A DNA stretch of 64,000 nucleotides from Bosea sp. (in: a-proteobacteria) (GTDB lineage Bacteria; Pseudomonadota; Alphaproteobacteria; Rhizobiales; Beijerinckiaceae): NCBI GenBank assembly GCA_023910605.1, contig JAAVVV010000001.1:1850698-1914697 (forward strand). The letters run 5' to 3'. The notes beneath the pieces were generated by a model. The model had not been told where the DNA came from, did no database searches, and saw only the letters and a program-made list of their open reading frames with translations. Each line of letters starts with the position of its first letter. Position 1 is the stretch's first letter. Positions 46,095-54,552 of this stretch are shown piece by piece. The translations under genes and the position numbers were made by a program.

Positions 46095-46583
46095 ATGACC
46101 AGCCTCAAGCCTTCCCCTTCGAAAGAGCCTTCCCCTTCGAAAGAGCCTGCCCCGCGCCTGCTCCCGCGCCTCGTGGCGGCCGCGTTCGCCATCACGATCG
46201 TCGCGCTCGGGCTCGCCTCGTGGGACATTGCGCGGGGCAGGGCGCCCGAAACCGGCTCGCCGATGATCGTGGCGCTGCTTCAGGAGCCGGACAACAGGCT
46301 GTGCAGCCGCGATGTGGCGCGCACCATCGCGCCCTTCCTGCGCCCTGGCATGGCGCGCGACCAGGCGCTCGCCGTGCTCGCCGCCGCGACCGTGACCCCG
46401 CCGCGCCCCTGGTTCTGGCGTCCCCGCATCGAGGATGCGGTGACGGCGGGGGAGGGCGCGATCGGCTTTGTCCGCACCATCCGCTACACCGCCTTCGGCA
46501 ACCAGACCCTGCGCGGCGAGGTGAGCCTCGCTGAGGGGCGCGTCGCGGTCGTCACGGCCCGCCTTGTCTGCGCGCTGGGCTGA
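46095..46583 (+). CDS. Hypothetical single-pass membrane protein
   Basis: A 162-residue protein: an N-terminal SPSKEP repeat caused by a perfect 18-bp tandem duplication (46111-46128 and 46129-46146), one hydrophobic helix (LVAAAFAITIVALGLASWDI), then a globular part with CSRDVARTIAPFLRPGMARDQALAVLAAA and a terminal Cys. No family recognised. The ATG at 46095 is preferred over an in-frame ATG at 46080. The sequence just before it resembles that before hom (see findings). Confidence 0.55.
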   Translation: MTSLKPSPSKEPSPSKEPAPRLLPRLVAAAFAITIVALGLASWDIARGRAPETGSPMIVALLQEPDNRLCSRDVARTIAPFLRPGMARDQALAVLAAATVTPPRPWFWRPRIEDAVTAGEGAIGFVRTIRYTAFGNQTLRGEVSLAEGRVAVVTARLVCALG

Positions 46584-46628
46584 GCCGGCGGGTTGACTTC
46601 TGCCCGCTCCGCATGCGACCGGGCAGGC

Positions 46629-47951
46629 ATGAGCACGCCCCTTCGTCTGGGCGTCGCGGGCCTCGGCACCGTCGGCGCTTCCGTCATCGAGATCATCAAG
46701 CGGCAGGAGAATGCGCTGGCCTCGCGCTGCGGACGAACCGTGCGCGTGGTGGCCGTCTCTGCCCGTGACCGGAGCCGCGATCGCGGCATCGACCTGTCGG
46801 GCTATCGCTGGTTCGATGATCCGGTCGAGATGGCGCGCGATGCCGGCATCGACTGCTTGGTGGAGCTGATGGGCGGCGCCGATGGCCCGGCCAGGGCGGC
46901 CGTGGACGCCGCCATCGCCGCCGGCAAGCATGTGGTCACCGCCAACAAGGCGATGCTCGCCAGCCACGGCCTCGCCCAGGCCAGGGCGGCCGAGAAGGCC
47001 GGCGTCGCGCTCGGCTTCGAGGCGTCCTCGGCAGGCGGCATTCCCGTGGTGAAGACGCTGCGCGAGGCTCTGGCGGGCAACACGGTCACGCAGATCGCCG
47101 GCATCCTCAATGGCACCTGCAACTACATCCTCACCCGCATGGAGCTTGAGGGCCTGACCTTCGCCGATTGCCTCAAGGACGCGCAGGCTCTGGGTTATGC
47201 CGAGGCTGACCCGACCTTCGACGTCGAGGGCTTCGACACCGCGCACAAGCTGGCCCTGCTCACGGCCCTCGCCTTCGGCACCGAGATCGATGCCGACGCC
47301 ATCCATGTCGAGGGCATTTCCAAGATCACGCCGCTTGACCTCAGGATGGCGGATGAGCTGGGCTACCGCATCAAGCTGCTCGGCGTGGCGGAGCGCACCG
47401 CCGCCGGCCTCGAGCAGCGTGTGAGCCCCACCATGGTTCCGAAATCCTCCGCCATCGCGCAGGTGATGGGCGTCACCAACGCCGTGACCATCGACGGCGA
47501 CGCCGTGCGCCAGCTCACGCTGGTAGGCCCCGGCGCGGGCGGCGGCCCCACAGCCTCCGCCGTGGTGGCCGACATCGCCGATATCGCGCGCGGGCTCATC
47601 GGCGCGCCCTTCGGCCTGCCGGTCGAGCGGCTCGAAAAGCCGGTCCGCGCCCCCTCCCAGCGCCATGAGGGCGGCTATTACATCCGCCTCTCCGTGCTCG
47701 ACCGGCCCGGCGCCGCCGCCGGCATCGCCACCCGCATGGCCCAGTCCGACATCAGCCTCGAAAGCATCGTGCAGAAGCGCTCGGATGAAGCCGCAAGGCA
47801 GGACCCCAAGGGCCGCTCGGGCCAGCCCGTGCCCGTGGTGCTGATCACCTACGCCACCACGGAGGCCGCCATCAGCCAGGCCATCGCCCAGATCATGGCC
47901 GACGGCCACATCTCCGAGCCCCCGCAGGTGATCCGGATCGAGCGGGATTGA
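46629..47951 (+). CDS. hom: Homoserine dehydrogenase
   Basis: A 440-residue enzyme reducing aspartate semialdehyde to homoserine, the branch point to threonine, methionine and isoleucine. NAD(P)-binding motif LGVAGLGTVGASVI (7-20), the core KHVVTANKAMLA, EASSAGGIPVVKTLREAL and LNGTCNYILTRME, and a C-terminal ACT domain (YIRLSVLDRPGAAAGIATRMAQSDISLESIVQKR) for feedback control. The ATG at 46629 gives the family N-terminus. In related genomes glpX follows closely; here a three-gene cassette intervenes. Confidence 0.97.
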   Translation: MSTPLRLGVAGLGTVGASVIEIIKRQENALASRCGRTVRVVAVSARDRSRDRGIDLSGYRWFDDPVEMARDAGIDCLVELMGGADGPARAAVDAAIAAGKHVVTANKAMLASHGLAQARAAEKAGVALGFEASSAGGIPVVKTLREALAGNTVTQIAGILNGTCNYILTRMELEGLTFADCLKDAQALGYAEADPTFDVEGFDTAHKLALLTALAFGTEIDADAIHVEGISKITPLDLRMADELGYRIKLLGVAERTAAGLEQRVSPTMVPKSSAIAQVMGVTNAVTIDGDAVRQLTLVGPGAGGGPTASAVVADIADIARGLIGAPFGLPVERLEKPVRAPSQRHEGGYYIRLSVLDRPGAAAGIATRMAQSDISLESIVQKRSDEAARQDPKGRSGQPVPVVLITYATTEAAISQAIAQIMADGHISEPPQVIRIERD

Positions 47952-48087
47952 GGGGGTAGCGGCAGCGTTGGGGCCGGTTACAGACTGGCAGATCTTGGTC
48001 GCGCGAGTGCGAAAGCAGACATCGCTCCGGTAAATCCTCTTGCAGCGTAGACTTCCCACACTAAGCTAATGTTAAGGGGGCAGTAGC

Positions 48088-48999
48088 ATGGGCTTTAGGC
48101 GCGCGTGGAAAGGCGATGAGTGGCAGTCGTTCGCGCTGCAACTGGTCCAGCGCCGCCATGGCCCGGAGAATGTCCAGATTGTCCCGGATTCCGTCCGTGG
48201 CGACGCCGGCTTGGAATTTTTCACCACGAACGGCTGCCTATACCAATGCTATGCACCGGAGGAGGTTGCGGACGTCAAGAAAGCCGCCAGCGCGATGAAG
48301 GCGAAGGCGGGTCGCGACCTTCCCAAGCTCTCGAAGAACAAGGACAAGATCGAGGCGATCCTGTCGGGCATTGCGGTTAATCGATGGATTCTGCTGTGCC
48401 CGTTCCTCGACAACAAGGAGGTGGTCGCCGACGTGCGCAATCGCGGAATTGCCATAAAGGGCCAGAGCCTTAGCTTCCTGGCCGACGACTTCGAAGCTCT
48501 GTGCCATTCGCAAGAGGATTTTGCCGGCGAGATCGAACAGCTCAAAGCACTATCTCTTGGCCCGCCCTTGAGTGTCGATATGCCGTCGCCGGCGGACGTC
48601 TCTGCCGTCGGTGAGTCCTCGATCGGAACGCGGATCGACGAGAAGCTCGGACGAGCTTATGGTTCCGTCGCCACAGCGCGGCATATCGCCGTGCGGCGGG
48701 ATGCCTATGTTAAGGCACATCTTTACCGCGAGAATGCGCTCGACCAACTGCGTCAGAACCATGCGATGCTTTGGGAGCGCGCCTATCAATCGGTCGAGGC
48801 GGAAGAGACCCGGCTGATTGCCGTTGGCGGTAGTTCGACCCTCCCCGCCGAACAATTGCAGAGCAGCACCCGGGCGATCGAGGAATCGCTTACGAAGGCG
48901 CTACCTACGCTTCAAGCTGGCGTCGTCACTCAGATCGCTTTGGGGACCGTTAGCGACTGGCTGATCCGCTGCCCGCTCGATTTTCCGGAAGCGGGCTGA
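48088..48999 (+). CDS. Restriction-endonuclease-like protein, first component of an ABC-3C-type cassette
   Basis: A 303-residue protein. The first 60 residues look like a PD-(D/E)xK nuclease core: E11 in the opening helix (GDEWQSFALQLVQRRHG), then D39 in VRGDAGLEFF and a strand CLYQCYA where Q53 stands where E/Q-x-K is expected. The usual Lys is Tyr55, so activity is uncertain. The middle (about 95-150) could be a continuation of an alpha/beta fold; the C-terminal half is helical. AAGGGG lies 8 nt before the ATG. The next gene starts 2 nt after its stop. I infer the effector or sensor of the cassette. Function unproven. Confidence 0.6.
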   Translation: MGFRRAWKGDEWQSFALQLVQRRHGPENVQIVPDSVRGDAGLEFFTTNGCLYQCYAPEEVADVKKAASAMKAKAGRDLPKLSKNKDKIEAILSGIAVNRWILLCPFLDNKEVVADVRNRGIAIKGQSLSFLADDFEALCHSQEDFAGEIEQLKALSLGPPLSVDMPSPADVSAVGESSIGTRIDEKLGRAYGSVATARHIAVRRDAYVKAHLYRENALDQLRQNHAMLWERAYQSVEAEETRLIAVGGSSTLPAEQLQSSTRAIEESLTKALPTLQAGVVTQIALGTVSDWLIRCPLDFPEAG

Positions 49000-49001
49000 T
49001 C

Positions 49002-49481
49002 GTGGCTGAGATAGATATTGCCAATCGTCGTTTCTCATTTCGACGCCGTCCGGTCCCGGTTCCTGGCGATCTGCGCATTGCATGGCGCGTCGCCCTCATT
49101 ATGGCGATGCTGGGAAGCTCGCGCGCTAATCGCGCATCCCTGGCCAAACTCCACATCATCAACGACGCCATTCGTTCGAGTCAGCATGACAGGTTGAAGA
49201 CGATCCTGTCCGGCACCCACGCCGCAGTGCCGTGGAATCTCAGGGTTGAGCCGGCATTCGCCCGCGCAGTTGATTTTGTCGTTGGCGAGAAAATGGCCAC
49301 CTGGACCAAGGCAAGCGGCCGGGCGGCACTTCAACTCACCAAGACCGGCATCGATGCAGCAGCAGCCGTGATGGGTGTCGAGGATGCGCTGGTCGAGGAA
49401 CGAGTTGCCGTTGCCGAACTGGCCAAGCTAATAACCGAGACTAGGGTGGGCGCGCTCCTGGGCGAGAAGGTGCGGGCATGA
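49002..49481 (+). CDS. Small middle component of an ABC-3C-type cassette, probable winged-helix
   Basis: A 159-residue protein starting with GTG, 2 nt after the upstream stop and overlapping the ATPase gene by 4 bp (ATGA). RIAWRVALIMAMLGSSRANRASLAKLHIINDAIRS (about 25-59) reads as a helix-turn-helix, with a possible wing near VPWNLRVEPAFARAVDFVVG and a second helical part (TKTGIDAAAAVMG) after it. Size, winged-helix character and place between an effector and an ABC ATPase fit the 'middle component' of three-component ABC systems. No closer family was recognised. Confidence 0.6.
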   Translation: MAEIDIANRRFSFRRRPVPVPGDLRIAWRVALIMAMLGSSRANRASLAKLHIINDAIRSSQHDRLKTILSGTHAAVPWNLRVEPAFARAVDFVVGEKMATWTKASGRAALQLTKTGIDAAAAVMGVEDALVEERVAVAELAKLITETRVGALLGEKVRA

Positions 49482-51535
49482 TCCAGCTAAGGCATCTGCG
49501 CCTGCGTTCTTTTACGGCGACGCGTGCCTTCGGCGCCGACATACCATTCGAAGTCGGCCTCAATGTCGTCCAAGCGCCGAATACATCTGGGAAGTCGACC
49601 TGCTTGCAGGCCATAATTTATGCGCTCGGTCTGGAGCGGTCGCTTGGCCCGCAGCTTACTGTTCCGCTTCCCTATGCGATGCGCGAGCAAATCCACCAGT
49701 TTAAGGAAGACCCCTATGATCTTGTCCTGCAATCCTATGTCGAGCTTGAGATCGCAAACGCGCAAGGCGAGATCGTCGTGCTCCACCGCGATGTCGTCGG
49801 CGACAAGAGCACGAAGCTGATCCAAACTTGGAACGGTCCGTCGCTGAGCTCAGAAATTCCGCGCGGCAAACAACGCGATTACTTTGTTCTGGATGGCGGA
49901 TCAGCGACAAACGAAAGCGGCTTTCACGCATTTCTCGCGCAGTTCCTCGGCTGGGATTTGCCAATTGTCGCCCGCTATGACGGAACGGAATGCCCGCTTT
50001 ATCTCGAGGCAATTTTCCCGATGCTCTTCGTCGAGCAGAAGCGAGGATGGTCCGCGATCCAAGGTCCGTTCCCAACCTTTTTGCGCATTCAGGATGTTGC
50101 AAGGCGGGTCATGGAATTTCTGCTTGATCTGGAGACTGCGAAAAACCGAAGGCGGCGTGCGGAATTGAGGGCGGCCATCTCAGATCTGCTGGGGCGATGG
50201 TCGGATCGTCGCAAGAGCCTGGAAGAAGCAGCAGCCCGAGTAGGCAGAATTAGGGGGCTTGCCGTTCAACCGAGTGCAGAGTTTGCAGCGGCGCCGACGC
50301 TTGACCTACAGCTTTACTATCAGGGCGAATGGATCCGGCTTGCCGATGTTCTGCAGATCGCCTCTGGCAGAGTGGCCGAGCTTGAGGCCAGTCAAGTCGA
50401 ATCCGTCGAGCAGGCCGCGCCGGACGTCCAAGCACGCCTAACAGACATTCGGTCACAATTCGACGTGCTGTCGGCAGTCCTAGAGGCGGTCCGGGGCGAA
50501 CACAGCGCCGAAACGCAGGACAATGCGGCGCTCGAAGAGAGGGTTGCCGCGCTTGAGACGGATTTGAAGCGCAATCAAGATGCACAAAAACTGCAGCGCC
50601 TTGGGTCTGAACTTGGACGCGCAGCGTCGGAGCATGTTTGCCCGACGTGCCATCAGGATGTCTCGAACGAACTGTTGCCGACCGTCGACAGCGTGGGAAT
50701 GGCGCTCGATGAGAATATCGTGTTCGTCAAATCTCAACTCGAACTCTATCGCTCCGCTTTGCTCAATTCGCGCGAGCGGTTGCAGGAGATCGCCGCGCGC
50801 TATCGGGGGTCCGAACGGGATCTGCAGGACAAGCAGCAGCAATTGCGGGTGCTTCGTCAGGAACTGATGCGGCCCAGTGCCTCGCCGTCGCGCGCAGCGA
50901 TCGAGGAGATTGTCCGGCTTCAGGCCTTCATCGACCGTTTAGAGAGCATCGACGAGCTTGCGAACTCGCTGTTGGACGAACTCAGAGAGATCGCGTCCGA
51001 GTGGGCACTAGCAACGAGCAATTTGAGGCAGCATCCGGTTGACGAACTAACCGTGGCCGACAAACGCAAGATCGAGCATCTGCAAACCGCTATCCGCCGT
51101 CATCTTGACATCTATGGCTTCCGGTCGTTTCAACCCGGCGAGATCTCTCTGTCACTCGACAATTTTCGCCCTCTCGTGCTCCGCGACGATAACGGTGAAA
51201 CGATGGAGAAGGAAATCTATTTCGAGATGTCGGCGAGCGACGCAATTAGGCTCAAATGGGCCTATTACCTAGCCTGCATGGAATTGATGCGGGATTACAG
51301 CGTGAATCATCCTGGCTTGACGATCTTCGATGAACCCGGCCAGCAGGAAGTGGAGTCGTCCAGCCTTTTCGAGTTTCTGCGTTCCGCATCGCAGTCGGCT
51401 CAGAATGGACAGCAGGTCCTTGTCTCTACATCGGAGACCTATGAAACTGTGAACTCGCTATTGGGCGACAGAGCTAACATTGTGAGCTTTGCCGGGTTCA
51501 TCTTGCAACCGATCGAGACCGGCTCCGCCAACTGA
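49478..51535 (+). CDS. Rad50/SMC-like ABC ATPase with zinc hook (AAA family ATPase)
   Basis: A 685-residue ABC ATPase of the Rad50/RecN class. The N-terminal half-domain has Walker A APNTSGKST (33-41, K39; the first Gly of GxxxxGK is Ala). A coiled coil follows (about 220-380), a zinc-hook CPTC (C388, C391), a second coiled coil (about 405-545), then the C-terminal half. There FEMSASDAIRLKWAYYLAC (582-600) stands in the signature position and LTIFDEP (614-620; D618, E619) is Walker B. It overlaps the middle gene by 4 bp. It should dimerise through the hook and act on DNA or RNA ends or on the partner protein. Lower GC than hom and glpX. Confidence 0.8.
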   Translation: MIQLRHLRLRSFTATRAFGADIPFEVGLNVVQAPNTSGKSTCLQAIIYALGLERSLGPQLTVPLPYAMREQIHQFKEDPYDLVLQSYVELEIANAQGEIVVLHRDVVGDKSTKLIQTWNGPSLSSEIPRGKQRDYFVLDGGSATNESGFHAFLAQFLGWDLPIVARYDGTECPLYLEAIFPMLFVEQKRGWSAIQGPFPTFLRIQDVARRVMEFLLDLETAKNRRRRAELRAAISDLLGRWSDRRKSLEEAAARVGRIRGLAVQPSAEFAAAPTLDLQLYYQGEWIRLADVLQIASGRVAELEASQVESVEQAAPDVQARLTDIRSQFDVLSAVLEAVRGEHSAETQDNAALEERVAALETDLKRNQDAQKLQRLGSELGRAASEHVCPTCHQDVSNELLPTVDSVGMALDENIVFVKSQLELYRSALLNSRERLQEIAARYRGSERDLQDKQQQLRVLRQELMRPSASPSRAAIEEIVRLQAFIDRLESIDELANSLLDELREIASEWALATSNLRQHPVDELTVADKRKIEHLQTAIRRHLDIYGFRSFQPGEISLSLDNFRPLVLRDDNGETMEKEIYFEMSASDAIRLKWAYYLACMELMRDYSVNHPGLTIFDEPGQQEVESSSLFEFLRSASQSAQNGQQVLVSTSETYETVNSLLGDRANIVSFAGFILQPIETGSAN

Positions 51536-51787
51536 TGTCGAATCTCGGGCGCGCGAACCAGTCAGGTCAGGAGGTTGAATAACTAGCGAAAATGGAACGG
51601 CGAATGCTGATCACTGCACCGATCAATCGGCAGCTTTCGCGAGCACCGCCAGACTTGCCGAAGCTCCGGAATGAGGGCGCGAAGCCGCCCCCGTGCTTGA
51701 CGCAAACCTTCACCCCCTTCCCCTCGGCACCCCCCTCCGCTATGGGCTTTCCCCAAACAAACCACATTGCCCTGCGAGGAACGGCCC

Positions 51788-52783
51788 ATGACTGACCTAA
51801 CGATTCAATCCGGCCAGGTGATCGAGCGCGTTCTCTCGATGGAATTGGTGCGCGTCACCGAGCGGGCGGCCGTGGCCTCCGCCATGCTGCGCGGCCGCGG
51901 CAACGAGAAGGCCGCCGACCAGGCCGCCGTGGACGCCATGCGCCGCGAACTGAACAAGCTGCCCATCGATGGCGAGATCGTCATCGGCGAGGGCGAGCGC
52001 GACGAGGCGCCGATGCTGTTCATCGGCGAGAAGGTCGGCAACAGACGCGGCCCCAGGGTCGACATCGCCGTGGACCCTCTGGAAGGCACGACGCTGTGCG
52101 CCAAGGACATGCCAGGCGCCATCGCCGTGATGGCCATGGCCAATGCCGGCACGCTGCTCTACGCGCCGGATGTCTACATGAACAAGATCGCCGTGGGGCC
52201 GGGCTATGCGCGCGGCGTGGTCGATCTTGACGCCTCGCCGGAAGACAACATCCATGCCATCGCGCGCGCCAAGGGCTGCAAGCCCCATGAGGTGACGGCG
52301 CTGATCATGGACCGGCCCCGCCACGAGGCGCTGATCGCCGCCGTGCGCAAGACCGGCGCCTCGATCCGCCTCATCACCGATGGCGACGTGGCCGGCGTGA
52401 TCTTCACAACCATGCCCGAGAAGACCGGCATCGACATCTATCTCGGCATAGGCGGCGCGCCCGAGGGCGTGCTGGCCGCAGCCGCGCTGCGCTGCGTCGG
52501 CGGCCAGATGCAGGGCCGCCTCATCCTCGACACGCCCGAGAAGGCCGAACGCGCCTACAAGATGGGCGTGCTCGACCCCCACAAGAAATACGACATGTCC
52601 GAGATGGCCTCCGGCGACGTCATCGTCTCCGCCACCGGCGTCACCGACGGAGCCCTGCTCGCCGGCGTGCGCATGGGCAAGGACGTGATCGAGACCGAAA
52701 CCATCGTCTATCGCTCCATCACCGGCACGGTGCGCAAGATCCATGGCGAGCACCGCCAGTTCGACAAGTTCAAGCTGGATTGA
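51788..52783 (+). CDS. glpX: Class II fructose-1,6-bisphosphatase
   Basis: A 331-residue metal-dependent phosphatase of gluconeogenesis/Calvin-type carbon metabolism. The metal motif is VDIAVDPLEGTT (91-102) and EIVIGEGERDEAPML (63-77) supplies acidic ligands; ITDGDVAGVI and GIGGAPEGVLAAAALRC are further family blocks. The ATG at 51788 has GAGGAA 8 nt upstream. The 252-bp gap before it (51536-51787) holds no gene I can support and is AT-richer at its left side, presumably part of the inserted cassette. Confidence 0.96.
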   Translation: MTDLTIQSGQVIERVLSMELVRVTERAAVASAMLRGRGNEKAADQAAVDAMRRELNKLPIDGEIVIGEGERDEAPMLFIGEKVGNRRGPRVDIAVDPLEGTTLCAKDMPGAIAVMAMANAGTLLYAPDVYMNKIAVGPGYARGVVDLDASPEDNIHAIARAKGCKPHEVTALIMDRPRHEALIAAVRKTGASIRLITDGDVAGVIFTTMPEKTGIDIYLGIGGAPEGVLAAAALRCVGGQMQGRLILDTPEKAERAYKMGVLDPHKKYDMSEMASGDVIVSATGVTDGALLAGVRMGKDVIETETIVYRSITGTVRKIHGEHRQFDKFKLD

Positions 52784-52864
52784 TCGCCGTCCGGGCGCCG
52801 GCAAGCTCCGGGGCGGAACCAGAATGCGCCTGCGCGTCTTCTGTCAGCAAAGGCGGGCCGGATC

Positions 52865-53197
52865 ATGGAGGCGAGGGTGCGGATTCTGACGGCAGCGCGG
52901 GCCATGGCGCTGATCGCCGCTGGCCTCGCCACCGCTGCGCCCGTGAAGGCGCAGGTCATCCCCACCATGCCGCCATCCCCGCTCCCGGCCTATCCGCCGC
53001 CGCGCACCGGCGTCATCGCGCCAGTGTCGCCGGTCGCGCCGCAGGTGCAGCCCACGGCGCCCGATCCGTCGCCGCCGATTTCGCCGCAGATCAGGCCGGG
53101 CGGTGGCTCGGCGCGCTACAATTCGCCGATCTGCCAGCTCCCGCCCGCCAGCCAGAGCCCGGATTTGCGCACCTATTGCCGCACGCTCGGCCCCTGA
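52865..53197 (+). CDS. Secreted proline-rich hypothetical protein
   Basis: A 110-residue protein with a Sec signal peptide (ARAMALIAAGLATAAPVKAQ, cleavage near residue 29). It continues as a Pro-rich, low-complexity stretch and ends with two cysteines (SPICQLPPASQSPDLRTYCRTLG) that could form a disulfide. Likely periplasmic. No family recognised. It converges on the FrhB-family gene with 7 bp between stops. Confidence 0.55.
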   Translation: MEARVRILTAARAMALIAAGLATAAPVKAQVIPTMPPSPLPAYPPPRTGVIAPVSPVAPQVQPTAPDPSPPISPQIRPGGGSARYNSPICQLPPASQSPDLRTYCRTLGP

Positions 53198-53204
53198 GCG
53201 GCCC

Positions 53205-54431
53205 TCACGGCCTGAGCCCGTAGCGCCTCACCAGCGCCCAGACATGGGACGGGATCATGTAGCGCGCACGCGCAGGTTGCTCGCGCTGGAGATGCACCAC
53301 CGTCTCGACGGCCTTCATCTCGACCCGCGTGCGTGCGAACTCCAGCCCGCGCGGGCCGAACCTTGGCATCAGCCAGCCCACGATGGGCCGCAGCCAGTCC
53401 GGCATGCTGCGCAGGGGCAGCCCGCCGGCCGCGCGCTGGACATTGGCGAGGAAGCCCTTCACCGCGCCTTCGCGCTTGCCGGCGCTGCCGGGGCTGGACA
53501 GCGCCACCTCATCGCCGAGCAGATCGAGAAGCGCCTGTCCGCGCTCGTTGCGCACGATGAGCCACTGCTGGCCTTCCCCGCCCATGTAGCCCACCGTGAT
53601 GTCGGCCAGCACATTGGTGTAGTCGACGCAGGTGCGGCAGGTGAGCGGAACGAAATCCCGCGGCAGCTTCGAGATCGGCAGTTGCAGGAAGGGCACCTCA
53701 CGGGTCCGCCCATCGCTGAAGCGCAGCTCGACATGATAGTCCGCGCGGAATTCGAGATAGGTGATCGTCTCGGGCGCGGCGTCGAGCAGTTGCAGGAAGA
53801 CATGGAAATTCTCGGTCGTCGTGTTGTCCGAGCAGGGCGTGCCGATGACGTAGAGCCGCTCGAAGCCCAGCTCCGCCTCCAGCGCGCGCAGCGCATAGAC
53901 CTGGCAGGGTATGCCGATGATGGCGAGGCGCTTGTGGCCTCGCGCCCGCGCAGGCTCGAGCAGCGCGAGCAGCGGGGCATAGCCCATGCGCATGCCCCGG
54001 CATGAGGCGAGGTCCGCCGCCTTCGTCACGAGCACGGGGACAGGCCGCCAGGAATCCTCGCTGTCCGGCGCCATGGTCAGCACTGCGTCCACCGCCCCGC
54101 TCTCGAGCAGCCGCTCGGCGATGCGCGTGGTGATGCCGGTCCATTGCGCGCCATGCGCAGGGCGCCGCAGCGCAGCCCTGTGCATCCGCGTGAAGGGTCC
54201 GAAATGCAGCTCGTCCGGACGCGCCGGATCCCGCGCGCGCCCATGCACGGCGGCTTCCAGCGCCGGATAGTCGGGCCGGATGAACTGGCAGGCCCGCCCG
54301 CAGCGCTTGGCGTCGACCATGCGCGAGACCCCGCAATCCGTGCACAGAGAACGTGGCTCCGGCTCCGCCAGAGGCGGGGTCCATGGACCGGCGGGCGAGT
54401 GCAGGGAGGGCGGGGCTTCGATGGGCTGCAT
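53205..54431 (-). CDS. Coenzyme F420 hydrogenase/dehydrogenase beta-subunit (FrhB) family protein
   Basis: A 408-residue FrhB-family iron-sulfur flavoprotein. N-terminal Cys cluster CTDCGVSRMVDAKRCGRAC (C30, C33, C44, C48), the central domain with IIGIPCQVYALRALE and VIGTPCSDNTTTENF, and a second cluster TCRTCVDYTNVLADITVGYMGG. Relatives include F420-reducing hydrogenase beta subunits and BciB-type divinyl-chlorophyllide reductases. No other F420 or chlorophyll gene is visible, so the substrate is unknown. The frame is open to 54824, but AAGGAG 9 nt before the ATG at 54431 decides the start. It is divergent from recJ. Confidence 0.85.
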   Translation of the reverse strand: MQPIEAPPSLHSPAGPWTPPLAEPEPRSLCTDCGVSRMVDAKRCGRACQFIRPDYPALEAAVHGRARDPARPDELHFGPFTRMHRAALRRPAHGAQWTGITTRIAERLLESGAVDAVLTMAPDSEDSWRPVPVLVTKAADLASCRGMRMGYAPLLALLEPARARGHKRLAIIGIPCQVYALRALEAELGFERLYVIGTPCSDNTTTENFHVFLQLLDAAPETITYLEFRADYHVELRFSDGRTREVPFLQLPISKLPRDFVPLTCRTCVDYTNVLADITVGYMGGEGQQWLIVRNERGQALLDLLGDEVALSSPGSAGKREGAVKGFLANVQRAAGGLPLRSMPDWLRPIVGWLMPRFGPRGLEFARTRVEMKAVETVVHLQREQPARARYMIPSHVWALVRRYGLRP

Positions 54432-54552
54432 GGGGGGCAGCTCCTTCAGCTGCGACCGCACCATGGCCCGATCAGCCGTCCCCGTCACCTTGGGATGTTC
54501 CGCAATGGACATGCGCCCGCCCGGACCCTCGCGAATCGCGTATGGCAGGGCC

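Noticed and set aside
46020-48059. Minus-strand open frame opposite hom and the gene before it
   Set aside because: Shadow frame rich in Gly, His, Asp and Arg; the plus-strand genes are clear homologs of known families.
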